This document shows, one piece after another, positions 1 to 5,583 of a stretch of DNA of 6,700 bases. The stretch comes from Sulfurimonas sp. GTDB lineage: Bacteria; Campylobacterota; Campylobacteria; Campylobacterales; Sulfurimonadaceae. The notes beneath the pieces are model-generated. The model saw only the letters and a program-made list of their open reading frames with translations. It was not told the origin of the DNA and did no database searches. The DNA is taken from NCBI GenBank assembly GCA_030673275.1, contig DAOVJL010000067.1, positions 1 to 6,700 on the forward strand. The letters run 5' to 3'. A program made the position numbers and the translations under genes. Position 1 is the first letter of the stretch. Each line of letters begins with the position of its first letter.

Positions 1-1
1 A

Positions 2-10
2 TGCTATAAT
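2..10 (+). promoter_or_regulatory. proC promoter, extended -10 (TGCTATAAT)
   Basis: A perfect TATAAT hexamer at 5-10 is preceded by TGC, giving an extended -10 element. Transcription would start near base 17, leaving a leader of about 22 nt before the proC ATG at 39. A Shine-Dalgarno-like AAGG sits at 25-28, ten bases before the start. The -35 area lies outside the window. The same TGCTATAAT string recurs ahead of the next gene on this strand. The site is inferred from sequence only. Confidence 0.65.
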
Positions 11-38
11 ATCATAAAATAATTAAGGCTCTTTAATC

Positions 39-797
39 ATGAAAACTATCACTTTTATTGGAAATGGAAATATGGCACTAAGTATTGCCAAGGGATTAAA
101 AGAAAATTACAAAATTGAAGTTGTTGGTAGAAATTTAGAAAAACGAAATAAATTTGAAAATGAACTTGGTATAGAGATAGAAAAACATCTTATGGACAAT
201 TTCAACTGTGATGATAAAACTATCATCTTTTGTGTAAAACCGGCTAATGTTGAAGAGGTTGCTACAAGATTAAAGGGCAAAGCAAGAGTTATTTACTCTG
301 TTTTGGCTGGAACAACAGTTCAAAAATTAAAACAAAACCTAAATCCAAGTGCAGTTGTAAGAGCTATGCCAAATCTTGCAGCACAAGTTGGAAAGTCAAT
401 GACAACACTAACCGGTGATGAAGAGTTTAGAAGTGAAGCCGAAGAACTTTTAGGAACTATTGGAGAGACTCTTTGGTTATCAACTGAAAAAGAGTTAGAT
501 ATTGCAACAGCACTTGCCGGTAGCGGTCCTGCATATCTAACACTTATAGCTGAAGCACTAACTGACGGGGCTGTTAAACAAGGGATGAAAAGAGCTGATG
601 CCATGGCTACAATGCGTGGTCTTTTTGGAGGCTTCGGAGAGCTTATTCAAGATATTCATCCAGCTTTACTTAAAGATGGTGTTATGAGTCCAGGCGGAAC
701 TACAGCAGCTGGTTATGGCGCTCTTGAGGATGGAAACGTCAGAGCTGCATGTATAGATGCGATTGAAAAAGCTTATAAAAAAGCCACTGAACTTTAA
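39..797 (+). CDS. proC: pyrroline-5-carboxylate reductase
   Basis: This 252-aa cytosolic enzyme reduces 1-pyrroline-5-carboxylate to L-proline with NAD(P)H, the last step of proline synthesis from glutamate. The N-terminus is a Rossmann strand-turn with GNGNMA at residues 8-13 for the dinucleotide. It is followed by VKP (66-68), RAMPN (108-112), GSGPAY (161-166) and the C-terminal family signature MSPGGTTAAG (216-225), which lies in the dimerisation/active-site helical domain. Length is slightly below the usual 260-280 aa, but all motifs are present, so the gene looks complete. The ATG at 39 has AAGG 10 nt upstream and begins exactly at the Rossmann strand (MKTITFIG). It has its own promoter at 2-10. 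The next gene downstream has a separate promoter, so proC is probably mostly monocistronic. I see no strong GC hairpin after the stop, only an A/T-rich imperfect inverted repeat. A close alternative is a ProC-like paralogue, but the motif match is full length. Confidence 0.97.
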   Translation: MKTITFIGNGNMALSIAKGLKENYKIEVVGRNLEKRNKFENELGIEIEKHLMDNFNCDDKTIIFCVKPANVEEVATRLKGKARVIYSVLAGTTVQKLKQNLNPSAVVRAMPNLAAQVGKSMTTLTGDEEFRSEAEELLGTIGETLWLSTEKELDIATALAGSGPAYLTLIAEALTDGAVKQGMKRADAMATMRGLFGGFGELIQDIHPALLKDGVMSPGGTTAAGYGALEDGNVRAACIDAIEKAYKKATEL

Positions 798-848
798 ATA
801 AAATAATTACATATAAAAATTTATTTTAAATTAAAATTATGAAAAATT

Positions 849-857
849 TGCTATAAT
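849..857 (+). promoter_or_regulatory. promoter of the RDD gene, extended -10 (TGCTATAAT)
   Basis: A perfect TATAAT at 852-857 is preceded by TGC, within an otherwise A/T-only stretch and with no convincing -35 hexamer. The expected transcription start is about 863-865, so the leader would be only about 12-14 nt and the AAAGG ribosome site (863-867) would lie at the very 5' end of the mRNA. The 79-nt gap after proC (798-876) holds little else. Confidence 0.65.
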
Positions 858-876
858 TATAAAAAGGTTATACAGT

Positions 877-1335
877 ATGAATACTTCAAAAAAATATGAT
901 GATACAAAAGTGGAATATGCAAGTTTTATCGCTAGATGGGTGGCATTTACAGTGGATAATGCAATATTAGCCCTAGCTACAGTTGCGCTTCTTTTTCCAT
1001 TTACATATTTTGAGGATGCTCTCCAAGTAGATATACAAAGAACTCTAACAACTATAGTATTGGTGTCTGCGACTATCTATTTATGGGTAAAATGGGACGG
1101 TGCTACTCCAGGTAAAAAATTAATGAAGATTAAAATTGTTAATGCTGATAATCTTGAGACGGTTGATTTTGCTCAAGCGGCAAAAAGATATGCTGGCTAT
1201 ATCTTGTCAAGCATACCTCTCTTAGCAGGTTTTGCAATGGTGCTTTTTACAGAGAAAAAGCAAGGGCTTCACGATAAAGTGTCCAACACAGTTGTTGTTT
1301 ATTCCGACTCATTGGTTTCTAAAGAGAGCGATTAA
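877..1335 (+). CDS. RDD family small integral membrane protein
   Basis: This 152-aa inner-membrane protein belongs to the RDD family, named for a conserved arginine and two aspartates. Visible landmarks are R20 at the N-end of the first hydrophobic helix (IARWVAFTVDN), D27 inside that helix, the TPGK turn at 77-80 followed by KLMKIKIVNAD, and the C-terminal GLHDK with D133 followed by a TVVV strand. Hydrophobic segments lie at about 17-44, 57-73 and 105-125. The first 15 residues are polar and probably cytoplasmic. Length is typical for single-domain members. Some RDD proteins have been linked to ion or Na+/H+ transport, but the family has no general assigned function and neighbours give no clue here, so none is claimed. 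The ATG at 877 follows AAAGG by 9 nt. The stop codon (1333-1335) lies within the loop of a hairpin shared with the convergent thrC end. Confidence 0.9.
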   Translation: MNTSKKYDDTKVEYASFIARWVAFTVDNAILALATVALLFPFTYFEDALQVDIQRTLTTIVLVSATIYLWVKWDGATPGKKLMKIKIVNADNLETVDFAQAAKRYAGYILSSIPLLAGFAMVLFTEKKQGLHDKVSNTVVVYSDSLVSKESD

Positions 1336-1341
1336 GCTCTC
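1324..1341. terminator. candidate bidirectional terminator between convergent genes
   Basis: A perfect 6-bp stem (GAGAGC / GCTCTC) with a 6-nt loop lies between the convergent RDD gene and thrC. The RDD stop codon falls in the loop, and the thrC stop is 3 nt beyond the stem. On the - strand the stem is followed by only TTT; on the + strand there is no immediate T run, with T-rich sequence starting about 25 nt later. The placement suggests a terminator for one or both genes, but the weak U tract makes it moderate to weak. Confidence 0.45.
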
Positions 1342-1344
1342 AGG

Positions 1345-2817
1345 CTACAAAAACTTTAGTATCTCTTTTTCTATATCTTCTTTTTCTATAATGGTCTTTT
1401 GTGCTATCTCTTTATTAAAAAGCTCTTTTACCATATTTGGTATCTTTAAGTTTGCTTCTTTAGAGATAGATTCTAGTGCTATTATATCCTCTGCATCAAC
1501 CTCACCGGTAAGAGCGTTAGCAATTACCGGAGAAAATTTTGTCCACTCAGCAGTTGAGTAAACTATTGTTTTTATTGCTGGATTTGAAATTGTCTCGTAA
1601 GACTTAAAACATGTAGCAGTATGTGGATCCATAAGATAACCATGATTACTAAATGTATCTTTTATATACTTTTTACCCTCATCACCAGTACAAAAATCAG
1701 CTGCAAAAACTTTCTGAAGTTTTATCAACTCATCGCTAATTAACTCATAAGAATGATTTACTTCTAAATCATTCATAAGTTCTTTAGTTCTAACTTCTCC
1801 AAACATATCAAATAAAACTCTCTCAACATTTGATGATTTTAAAATATCCATAGCGGGAGAAGTTGTACCTATTACGCTTTCACCTCTTATATCATACTTA
1901 CCAGTTGTAAATAGTCTTGTTAGGACATTGTTCTCATTTGAAGAGATAATAATCTTCTCAACCGGAAGTCCCATTTTTAAAGCATAGTAACCACCAAGAG
2001 CATTACCAAAGTTTCCACTTGGAACATTAAGATAAACTTTTTCACCCATAACAACAGCACCTTGACGAACTAATTCTAGGTAACTGTGAATATGGTAGAT
2101 GATTTGAAAAATAATTCTTCCGAAGTTTACTGAATTTGCAGCAGAGAGTGAAACATTTTTTTCTTTAAGAGCAGATTTAAAATCATCAGATGCTAAAAGT
2201 CTTTTCAGTGCAGCTTGTGCATCATCAAAAACACCGTTAATACCGATAACTTTTAAGTTTGAAGCATCTTCTGTAACCATCTGAAGTCTTTGAACATCAC
2301 TAGTTCCACCATCAGGATAAAGACATGCTACTTTAACATTTGCACGATTTTTAAAAGTCTCTAGTGCAGCTGGTCCAGTGTCTCCGCTTGTAGCAGCTAA
2401 AATAAGGTAGTTCTCATCTCTTTTTTGAGCTATTGAAGACAAGATTACACCAAAAGGTTGAAGCGCCATATCTTTAAATGCACGAGTCGGTCCATGATAA
2501 AGTTCACTTACATAAAGATTCTCTTTTACTCTTACTACAGGTACAGGATTTGAAGGATTATCAAATTTATCATAAAGACTCAGTGCTTCTTCTATTACAT
2601 TTTTATCAATATCTATTTCAAAACGATTTAACATGTCAGATGCCAACTCTTTGTATGAAGAGTTAATATGTTTATTTAAAAACTCAACGCCCAGCTCTGG
2701 CAGCTCTTGTGGTACATAAAGACCACCATATGAAGCAATAGGACTTAAGATGGCTTGTGAGAATGTAATACTTTGAAGTTTGTTTTGGTCGTTTCCGCGA
2801 GTTTGAATAAAGTTCAT
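1345..2817 (-). CDS. thrC: threonine synthase
   Basis: This 490-aa PLP-dependent cytosolic enzyme converts O-phospho-L-homoserine to L-threonine and phosphate, the final step of threonine synthesis. Residues 1-100 form the N-terminal domain typical of the long ThrC type (GGLYVPQELP at 31-40). The PLP lysine is K115 within YHGPTRAFKDMA (107-118). TSGDTGPAA at 143-151 and VPSGNFGNALGG at 265-276 are the substrate- and cofactor-phosphate-binding loops. DPHTATC (397-403) and the STAEWTKFSP segment (421-430) complete the fold. Length is normal for the bacterial long form. The start ATG at 2817 follows an AGG (2829-2831) at 11 nt; the N-terminal sequence (MNFIQTRGN) is the usual beginning, so no longer start is needed. 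It lies 75 nt downstream of the cell-division operon on the same strand but has its own promoter (2872-2880) and a structured leader, so it is probably transcribed separately as well as by any read-through. I see no threonine-rich leader peptide. It converges with the RDD gene. Confidence 0.97.
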   Translation of the reverse strand: MNFIQTRGNDQNKLQSITFSQAILSPIASYGGLYVPQELPELGVEFLNKHINSSYKELASDMLNRFEIDIDKNVIEEALSLYDKFDNPSNPVPVVRVKENLYVSELYHGPTRAFKDMALQPFGVILSSIAQKRDENYLILAATSGDTGPAALETFKNRANVKVACLYPDGGTSDVQRLQMVTEDASNLKVIGINGVFDDAQAALKRLLASDDFKSALKEKNVSLSAANSVNFGRIIFQIIYHIHSYLELVRQGAVVMGEKVYLNVPSGNFGNALGGYYALKMGLPVEKIIISSNENNVLTRLFTTGKYDIRGESVIGTTSPAMDILKSSNVERVLFDMFGEVRTKELMNDLEVNHSYELISDELIKLQKVFAADFCTGDEGKKYIKDTFSNHGYLMDPHTATCFKSYETISNPAIKTIVYSTAEWTKFSPVIANALTGEVDAEDIIALESISKEANLKIPNMVKELFNKEIAQKTIIEKEDIEKEILKFL

Positions 2818-2844
2818 ATTTTTCTTTACCTGAATTTTTTTAGA

Positions 2845-2862
2845 GAAACTTGACTTAGTTTC
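2845..2862 (-). promoter_or_regulatory. stem-loop at the 5' end of the thrC leader
   Basis: A perfect 6-bp inverted repeat (GAAACT / AGTTTC) with a 6-nt loop lies 3-20 nt downstream of the predicted thrC transcription start (about 2865). On the thrC (-) strand it is followed by TCT and then A-rich sequence, so it is not an intrinsic terminator in that direction. On the + strand it is followed by GTTTTTG and could weakly stop antisense transcription. A 5' stem-loop of this kind may protect the mRNA end or affect translation; that role is inferred. Confidence 0.35.
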
Positions 2863-2871
2863 GTTTTTGAA

Positions 2872-2880
2872 ATTATATCA
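2872..2880 (-). promoter_or_regulatory. thrC promoter, extended -10 (TGATATAAT)
   Basis: On the - strand, TATAAT at 2877-2872 is preceded by TGA, giving the same TGnTATAAT architecture as the two + strand promoters. The expected start is near 2865, producing a leader of about 47 nt before the thrC ATG. The -35 position would fall on the 3' end and stop codon of the EnvC-like gene, reads TTCAGT, and does not resemble TTGACA. This indicates that thrC can be expressed independently of the upstream operon. Confidence 0.6.
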
Positions 2881-2892
2881 AAATTTATAAGA

Positions 2893-4116
2893 TTACTGAA
2901 AAAGTCTTATAGGATTTATATGGTACGATTTTTGAGTAACTTCAAATATCAGTTCATCATTAACACGTCCTATTGTATAGCCCTTCTTGATTTTTTTACC
3001 TTTTTTAATATTTGGTGAGATTTGAGAAAGATTTGCATAAATTGTATGAAGTCCGTTACGATGCTCAACAATCACAATATTATCTAAAACCGCTGTTTTA
3101 TCAGCATATATAACCTTACCGTTAAACACAGTTTTAACTTTAGTATTTTTTTTATTCGCTTTTAGAGATATAGATTCATTAAAGACTTTTATGCCATAGA
3201 TAGGATCTGTATATGTTCCATATTTTTTAGTTATCTTGTATGGTTCAAATGGAGCAATGGTTTTTTTACCTCTATATCTTTTTGTTTTTGCAGCTTGATA
3301 GCTACTGCCATGCTGTTTAACTTTTGGTAAATCTTTATCTGAAATAATTGTCTTAGAATTAAATGCTTTTACTCTTGCCGCTTCCTCTTTTGCTTTTTTA
3401 ATCTCATCTATTTTTATAATATTTAATTTAGACAAAGTTCTTTTAAGAGTATCTTGTTTTCTCAAAACTTTTTTTAATTCTTTTTTATATGATGACTTTG
3501 CTATTTTCAATTTTTTTAGAGCTTTTTTATTTTTTCCCTGTGTATTTACAACATCTTTTCTTTTTTTATCAATAATTGCTATTGCAACCTCCAGGTTGCT
3601 GGCTTTTCTACTTAACATATCTATATTTTTAGAGTTATTGTAAAATTTACTGTTTAATCTTTTTATCTTTACTTTCGCATTTTTTAACATAAGCTGAAGA
3701 ACTTCAAACTCTATAATAGACTCTTGACTGGAAGTATATTCCTCTTCTAAAACAATTGACAAAGAGACACTTTGAGCTATTGTAAAAGCAAGTTCCTCTT
3801 CTAAAGAATCTCCGTCTTTTTTAAGTATTTCTTGAGAGTTTTTAAGCTCTTTTAGCAAAAGTTTGTTTTCTTCGTAATTTTTTTCTTTATTTAAGAGCTC
3901 TTTTTTTAGTTTTTTTAGAAGAGTTTGCTCTTTTAAAATTGCTCTTTTTTGTTTTAAAATTGCTCTTGCATTTTGAGCCATTTTTTTATTTATTTTTTCA
4001 TAATTTTTGGAATATGAGCTTATTTTTGTATTTGCTTTTTTTATTTTAGAATCAACACTGCTTTTTGCTTCTAAAAGCAAAAAGACAAGGGTAAATATCA
4101 TTAATAAACGAATCAT
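2893..4116 (-). CDS. EnvC-like coiled-coil protein with degenerate LytM (M23) domain
   Basis: This 407-aa protein is predicted to be exported and to activate a septal murein amidase under FtsEX control. Residues 1-17 are a signal peptide (one Arg, hydrophobic 4-15, likely cut after A17). Residues about 18-250 are a very lysine-rich coiled coil, then a linker. The LytM fold runs from about 285 to 407, recognisable by GKVIYAD, DNIVIVEHRNGLHTIYANLS, the KKGKKIKKGYTIGRV hairpin and the terminal HINPIRLF. The M23 zinc and catalytic residues are absent: the HxxxD motif reads N313-ESI-S317, the YAHL histidine is N362, and HLHFE reads E388-L-I390-F-E. It should therefore not cleave peptidoglycan itself. 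In the family, E. coli EnvC has the same layout (coiled coil binding FtsX, degenerate LytM activating AmiA/AmiB). The start ATG overlaps the ftsX stop as ATGA and has GAGG just upstream, so the two are translationally coupled. Automatic annotation may call it an M23 peptidase. The EnvC role is inferred from architecture and neighbours; the target amidase is not in this window. Confidence 0.88.
   Translation of the reverse strand: MIRLLMIFTLVFLLLEAKSSVDSKIKKANTKISSYSKNYEKINKKMAQNARAILKQKRAILKEQTLLKKLKKELLNKEKNYEENKLLLKELKNSQEILKKDGDSLEEELAFTIAQSVSLSIVLEEEYTSSQESIIEFEVLQLMLKNAKVKIKRLNSKFYNNSKNIDMLSRKASNLEVAIAIIDKKRKDVVNTQGKNKKALKKLKIAKSSYKKELKKVLRKQDTLKRTLSKLNIIKIDEIKKAKEEAARVKAFNSKTIISDKDLPKVKQHGSSYQAAKTKRYRGKKTIAPFEPYKITKKYGTYTDPIYGIKVFNESISLKANKKNTKVKTVFNGKVIYADKTAVLDNIVIVEHRNGLHTIYANLSQISPNIKKGKKIKKGYTIGRVNDELIFEVTQKSYHINPIRLFQ
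3647..3666 (-). repeat. 20-nt direct repeat, copy in the EnvC-like gene
   Basis: This 20-nt stretch is identical to 4681-4700 in ftsX, same strand and same reading frame. Here it encodes IKRLNS (residues 151-156) plus two bases of the next Lys codon, inside the coiled coil. Flanking bases differ on both sides. Confidence 0.6.
3931..3967 (-). repeat. tandem 21-nt (heptad) duplication in the coiled coil
   Basis: The 16-nt string TTTTAAAATTGCTCTT (+ strand) occurs at 3931-3946 and again at 3952-3967, offset by 21 nt. On the coding strand this gives two consecutive heptads, RAILKQK and RAILKEQ (residues 51-64). The 21-nt period equals one coiled-coil heptad, and the codons are identical, so this looks like a recent or recently homogenised in-frame duplication. 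Confidence 0.6.
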
Positions 4117-4925
4117 ACTTCCTCTTTATGACCTATAACTATCAGAGATGCAAGAAGTGTTGAGATTAACAAAGCGACACCTAAAAGTATTGCGAAGTCT
4201 TCTAAAGGATTAAAAATAACTACGCTTATACCAATATTACTAAACTGCTGAAGTACCCAGGGAGATGAAGAGATATATATAAAAATACCAAATGCTAAAA
4301 AACTCGCAATCAATGCATCAACTATTGCAAGCCTAAACAAAACTGCGGAACGAAGCCATAGAGCTGCTCCAAAAAGTCCCATAATACTCATACGCTCATT
4401 ATGTTTATATTGCCAGATTTTAAGCTCTTTAAATATAAGCAATAAGGTAACGACAATAACCACCAAAGCAAAAATAGCAACAACATTTTTAAAGAGAAGC
4501 AAAAGCTTGTATGTGGTGCTATGAGTGCTAGAAAAATTTTCTACTTTAGTAATTGAACTGTTTCTTAACAAATCAGCAGTTAGTCTGCTAACTTCCTCAG
4601 GGCTTGGATAGGAAGTAAGAGTTATCTTATAAAATTTTGGCAATGAGAGCTTTAACAGTTCGACATTTTTACTCTGCATATTACTGTTTAATCTTTTTAT
4701 AACACTATCCGGTGAGAGTTCTTCAACATTTGATATTATTTTATTTATACTTAAAATATCATGATTGCTTAAGCGTTTTTGACTAACTGCTATTACTGAA
4801 TAATTATTTGCAAGATTCTCTTTATATGCATCTATTGACCTGTCTACTACAAAAAAAACCTGTATTGAAAAAAGTATACTTAAGAGGGCAATGACAAGTG
4901 AGAGATGATTTTTAATTGACTTCAT
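4113..4925 (-). CDS. ftsX: cell division membrane protein FtsX
   Basis: FtsX is the membrane half of the FtsEX complex, an ABC-transporter-like machine that relays ATP hydrolysis at the divisome to periplasmic wall-hydrolase activators. With the start chosen here it has 270 aa and four hydrophobic segments at about 8-27, 146-166, 194-218 and 243-264. A periplasmic domain of roughly 115 residues lies between the first two, as in the family. The cytoplasmic loop before the third segment carries the FtsX signature-like ERMSIMGLFGAALWLR (177-192). The ATG at 4925 is preferred over the in-frame ATG at 4937 (four residues longer, MGVF-). It has GGGAG 5 nt upstream and begins [10 protein letters not shown] directly before the first helix, while the upstream ATG has only a poor TAGAG. 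The gene overlaps ftsE by 14 nt (26 nt with the longer start) and the EnvC-like gene by 4 nt. Sequence conservation of FtsX is low in general, so topology and synteny carry much of the call. Confidence 0.93.
   Translation of the reverse strand: MKSIKNHLSLVIALLSILFSIQVFFVVDRSIDAYKENLANNYSVIAVSQKRLSNHDILSINKIISNVEELSPDSVIKRLNSNMQSKNVELLKLSLPKFYKITLTSYPSPEEVSRLTADLLRNSSITKVENFSSTHSTTYKLLLLFKNVVAIFALVVIVVTLLLIFKELKIWQYKHNERMSIMGLFGAALWLRSAVLFRLAIVDALIASFLAFGIFIYISSSPWVLQQFSNIGISVVIFNPLEDFAILLGVALLISTLLASLIVIGHKEEV
4681..4700 (-). repeat. 20-nt direct repeat, copy in ftsX
   Basis: Identical to 3647-3666 in the EnvC-like gene. In ftsX it encodes IKRLNS (residues 76-81 from the ATG at 4925) in the periplasmic domain, followed by Asn rather than Lys. 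The two copies are about 1 kb apart in the same orientation and frame. Confidence 0.6.
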
Positions 4926-5583
4926 GAATACTCCCATACTCTATATGATAATGCTTATAATCAACATTTAATGTTTGAGGGATATTATGCGTTACAACAA
5001 TGACTGTGGTTTTTAGCTGTTCATTTGCACCTTCAAGCAATTTCCAAATAAGTTCTGAAGAGTACTCATCCAAGTTACCTGTAGGTTCATCTGCTAAAAT
5101 TAAAATAGGATTATGTGCAAGCGCTCTAGCCATTGCAACTCTCTGCTGTTCACCACCACTAAGTTCTAAGGGATGTTTTCCTGCTTGATGATTCAATCTG
5201 ACATGTTTTAAAAGTTTGTCAACCTGATTTTGAGCGACACTTTTTACATATCCGTTTATAATTAGGGGAAGCATAATATTTTTATCAATACTCCACTCTT
5301 TTACAAGCTTGTAATCTTGAAAAACTATTCCTATATGTCTTCTTAAAAAGTTTAGCTTTGAGCGTGAAACGCTATTTAATTCCACTCCGCCGACAACAAG
5401 ACTTCCCTGCTTTGGTTTAAGTGCTCCAAAAAGAGACTTTAAAAGTGTAGATTTTCCACTTCCGCTAGCCCCGGTAATAAAAACAAAACTTCCTGAATCT
5501 ACAGAAAAATTTGCTTTATTAATAATAGTCTCACTATTTGAATATGATAGTGACAAATCTTTAGCTATTATAACTTTATCCAT
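4912..5583 (-). CDS. ftsE: cell division ATP-binding protein FtsE
   Basis: FtsE is the cytoplasmic ATPase of the FtsEX complex, acting at the division ring on the inner face of the membrane. The 223-aa length is the family norm. All ABC ATPase elements are present in order: Walker [10 protein letters not shown] (38-46), Q-loop VFQD with Q89, signature LSGGEQQR (141-148), Walker [13 protein letters not shown] (161-172; D165, catalytic E166) and H-loop H199. It should therefore be a functional ATPase. FtsE resembles LolD/MacB-type ATPases, but the immediate partner is FtsX followed by an EnvC-like gene, which settles the identity. The ATG at 5583 has AAGG 8 nt upstream, and the first 8 nt overlap the end of trmB; the end overlaps ftsX. 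The overlaps imply one operon with translational coupling. No promoter was recognised directly ahead, as expected for an internal operon gene. Confidence 0.95.
   Translation of the reverse strand: MDKVIIAKDLSLSYSNSETIINKANFSVDSGSFVFITGASGSGKSTLLKSLFGALKPKQGSLVVGGVELNSVSRSKLNFLRRHIGIVFQDYKLVKEWSIDKNIMLPLIINGYVKSVAQNQVDKLLKHVRLNHQAGKHPLELSGGEQQRVAMARALAHNPILILADEPTGNLDEYSSELIWKLLEGANEQLKTTVIVVTHNIPQTLNVDYKHYHIEYGSIHEVN
4931..4935 (-). promoter_or_regulatory. ribosome binding site deciding the ftsX start
   Basis: GGGAG on the - strand, 5 nt before the ATG at 4925 and inside the 3' end of ftsE. It overlaps the alternative upstream ATG at 4937 (the G of that ATG is the first G of the site), which argues that the downstream ATG is the real start. 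Confidence 0.55.

Noticed and set aside
320..604. Open frame of 94 codons on the - strand inside proC
   Set aside because: It is antisense to well-conserved proC motifs, has no ribosome site that stands out and its product resembles nothing; a shadow frame.
788..840. A/T-only inverted repeat after proC as a terminator
   Set aside because: Pairing is imperfect, contains almost no G-C pairs and could arise from base composition alone.
1232..1561. Open frame of 109 codons on the + strand spanning the RDD/thrC junction
   Set aside because: It overlaps the RDD gene in another frame and runs antisense into the thrC 3' end; its Ser/Phe-rich composition is typical of the antisense of an A-rich gene.
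2478..2666. 62-codon + strand frame inside thrC
   Set aside because: Antisense to the N-terminal part of thrC, including the PLP-lysine region; no independent coding signs.
3340..4100. Long T-rich runs on the + strand as regulatory or phase-variable tracts
   Set aside because: They are lysine and phenylalanine codons of the lysine-rich coiled coil on the - strand; none is a long uniform homopolymer of the kind that switches genes, and the frame is intact.
4926..4937. Upstream ATG at 4937 as the ftsX start
   Set aside because: It lacks a good ribosome site and overlaps the GGGAG that serves the ATG at 4925; kept only as an alternative.
5000..5188. 62-codon + strand frame inside ftsE
   Set aside because: Antisense to the Walker B and signature motifs of FtsE, whose conservation explains the open frame.
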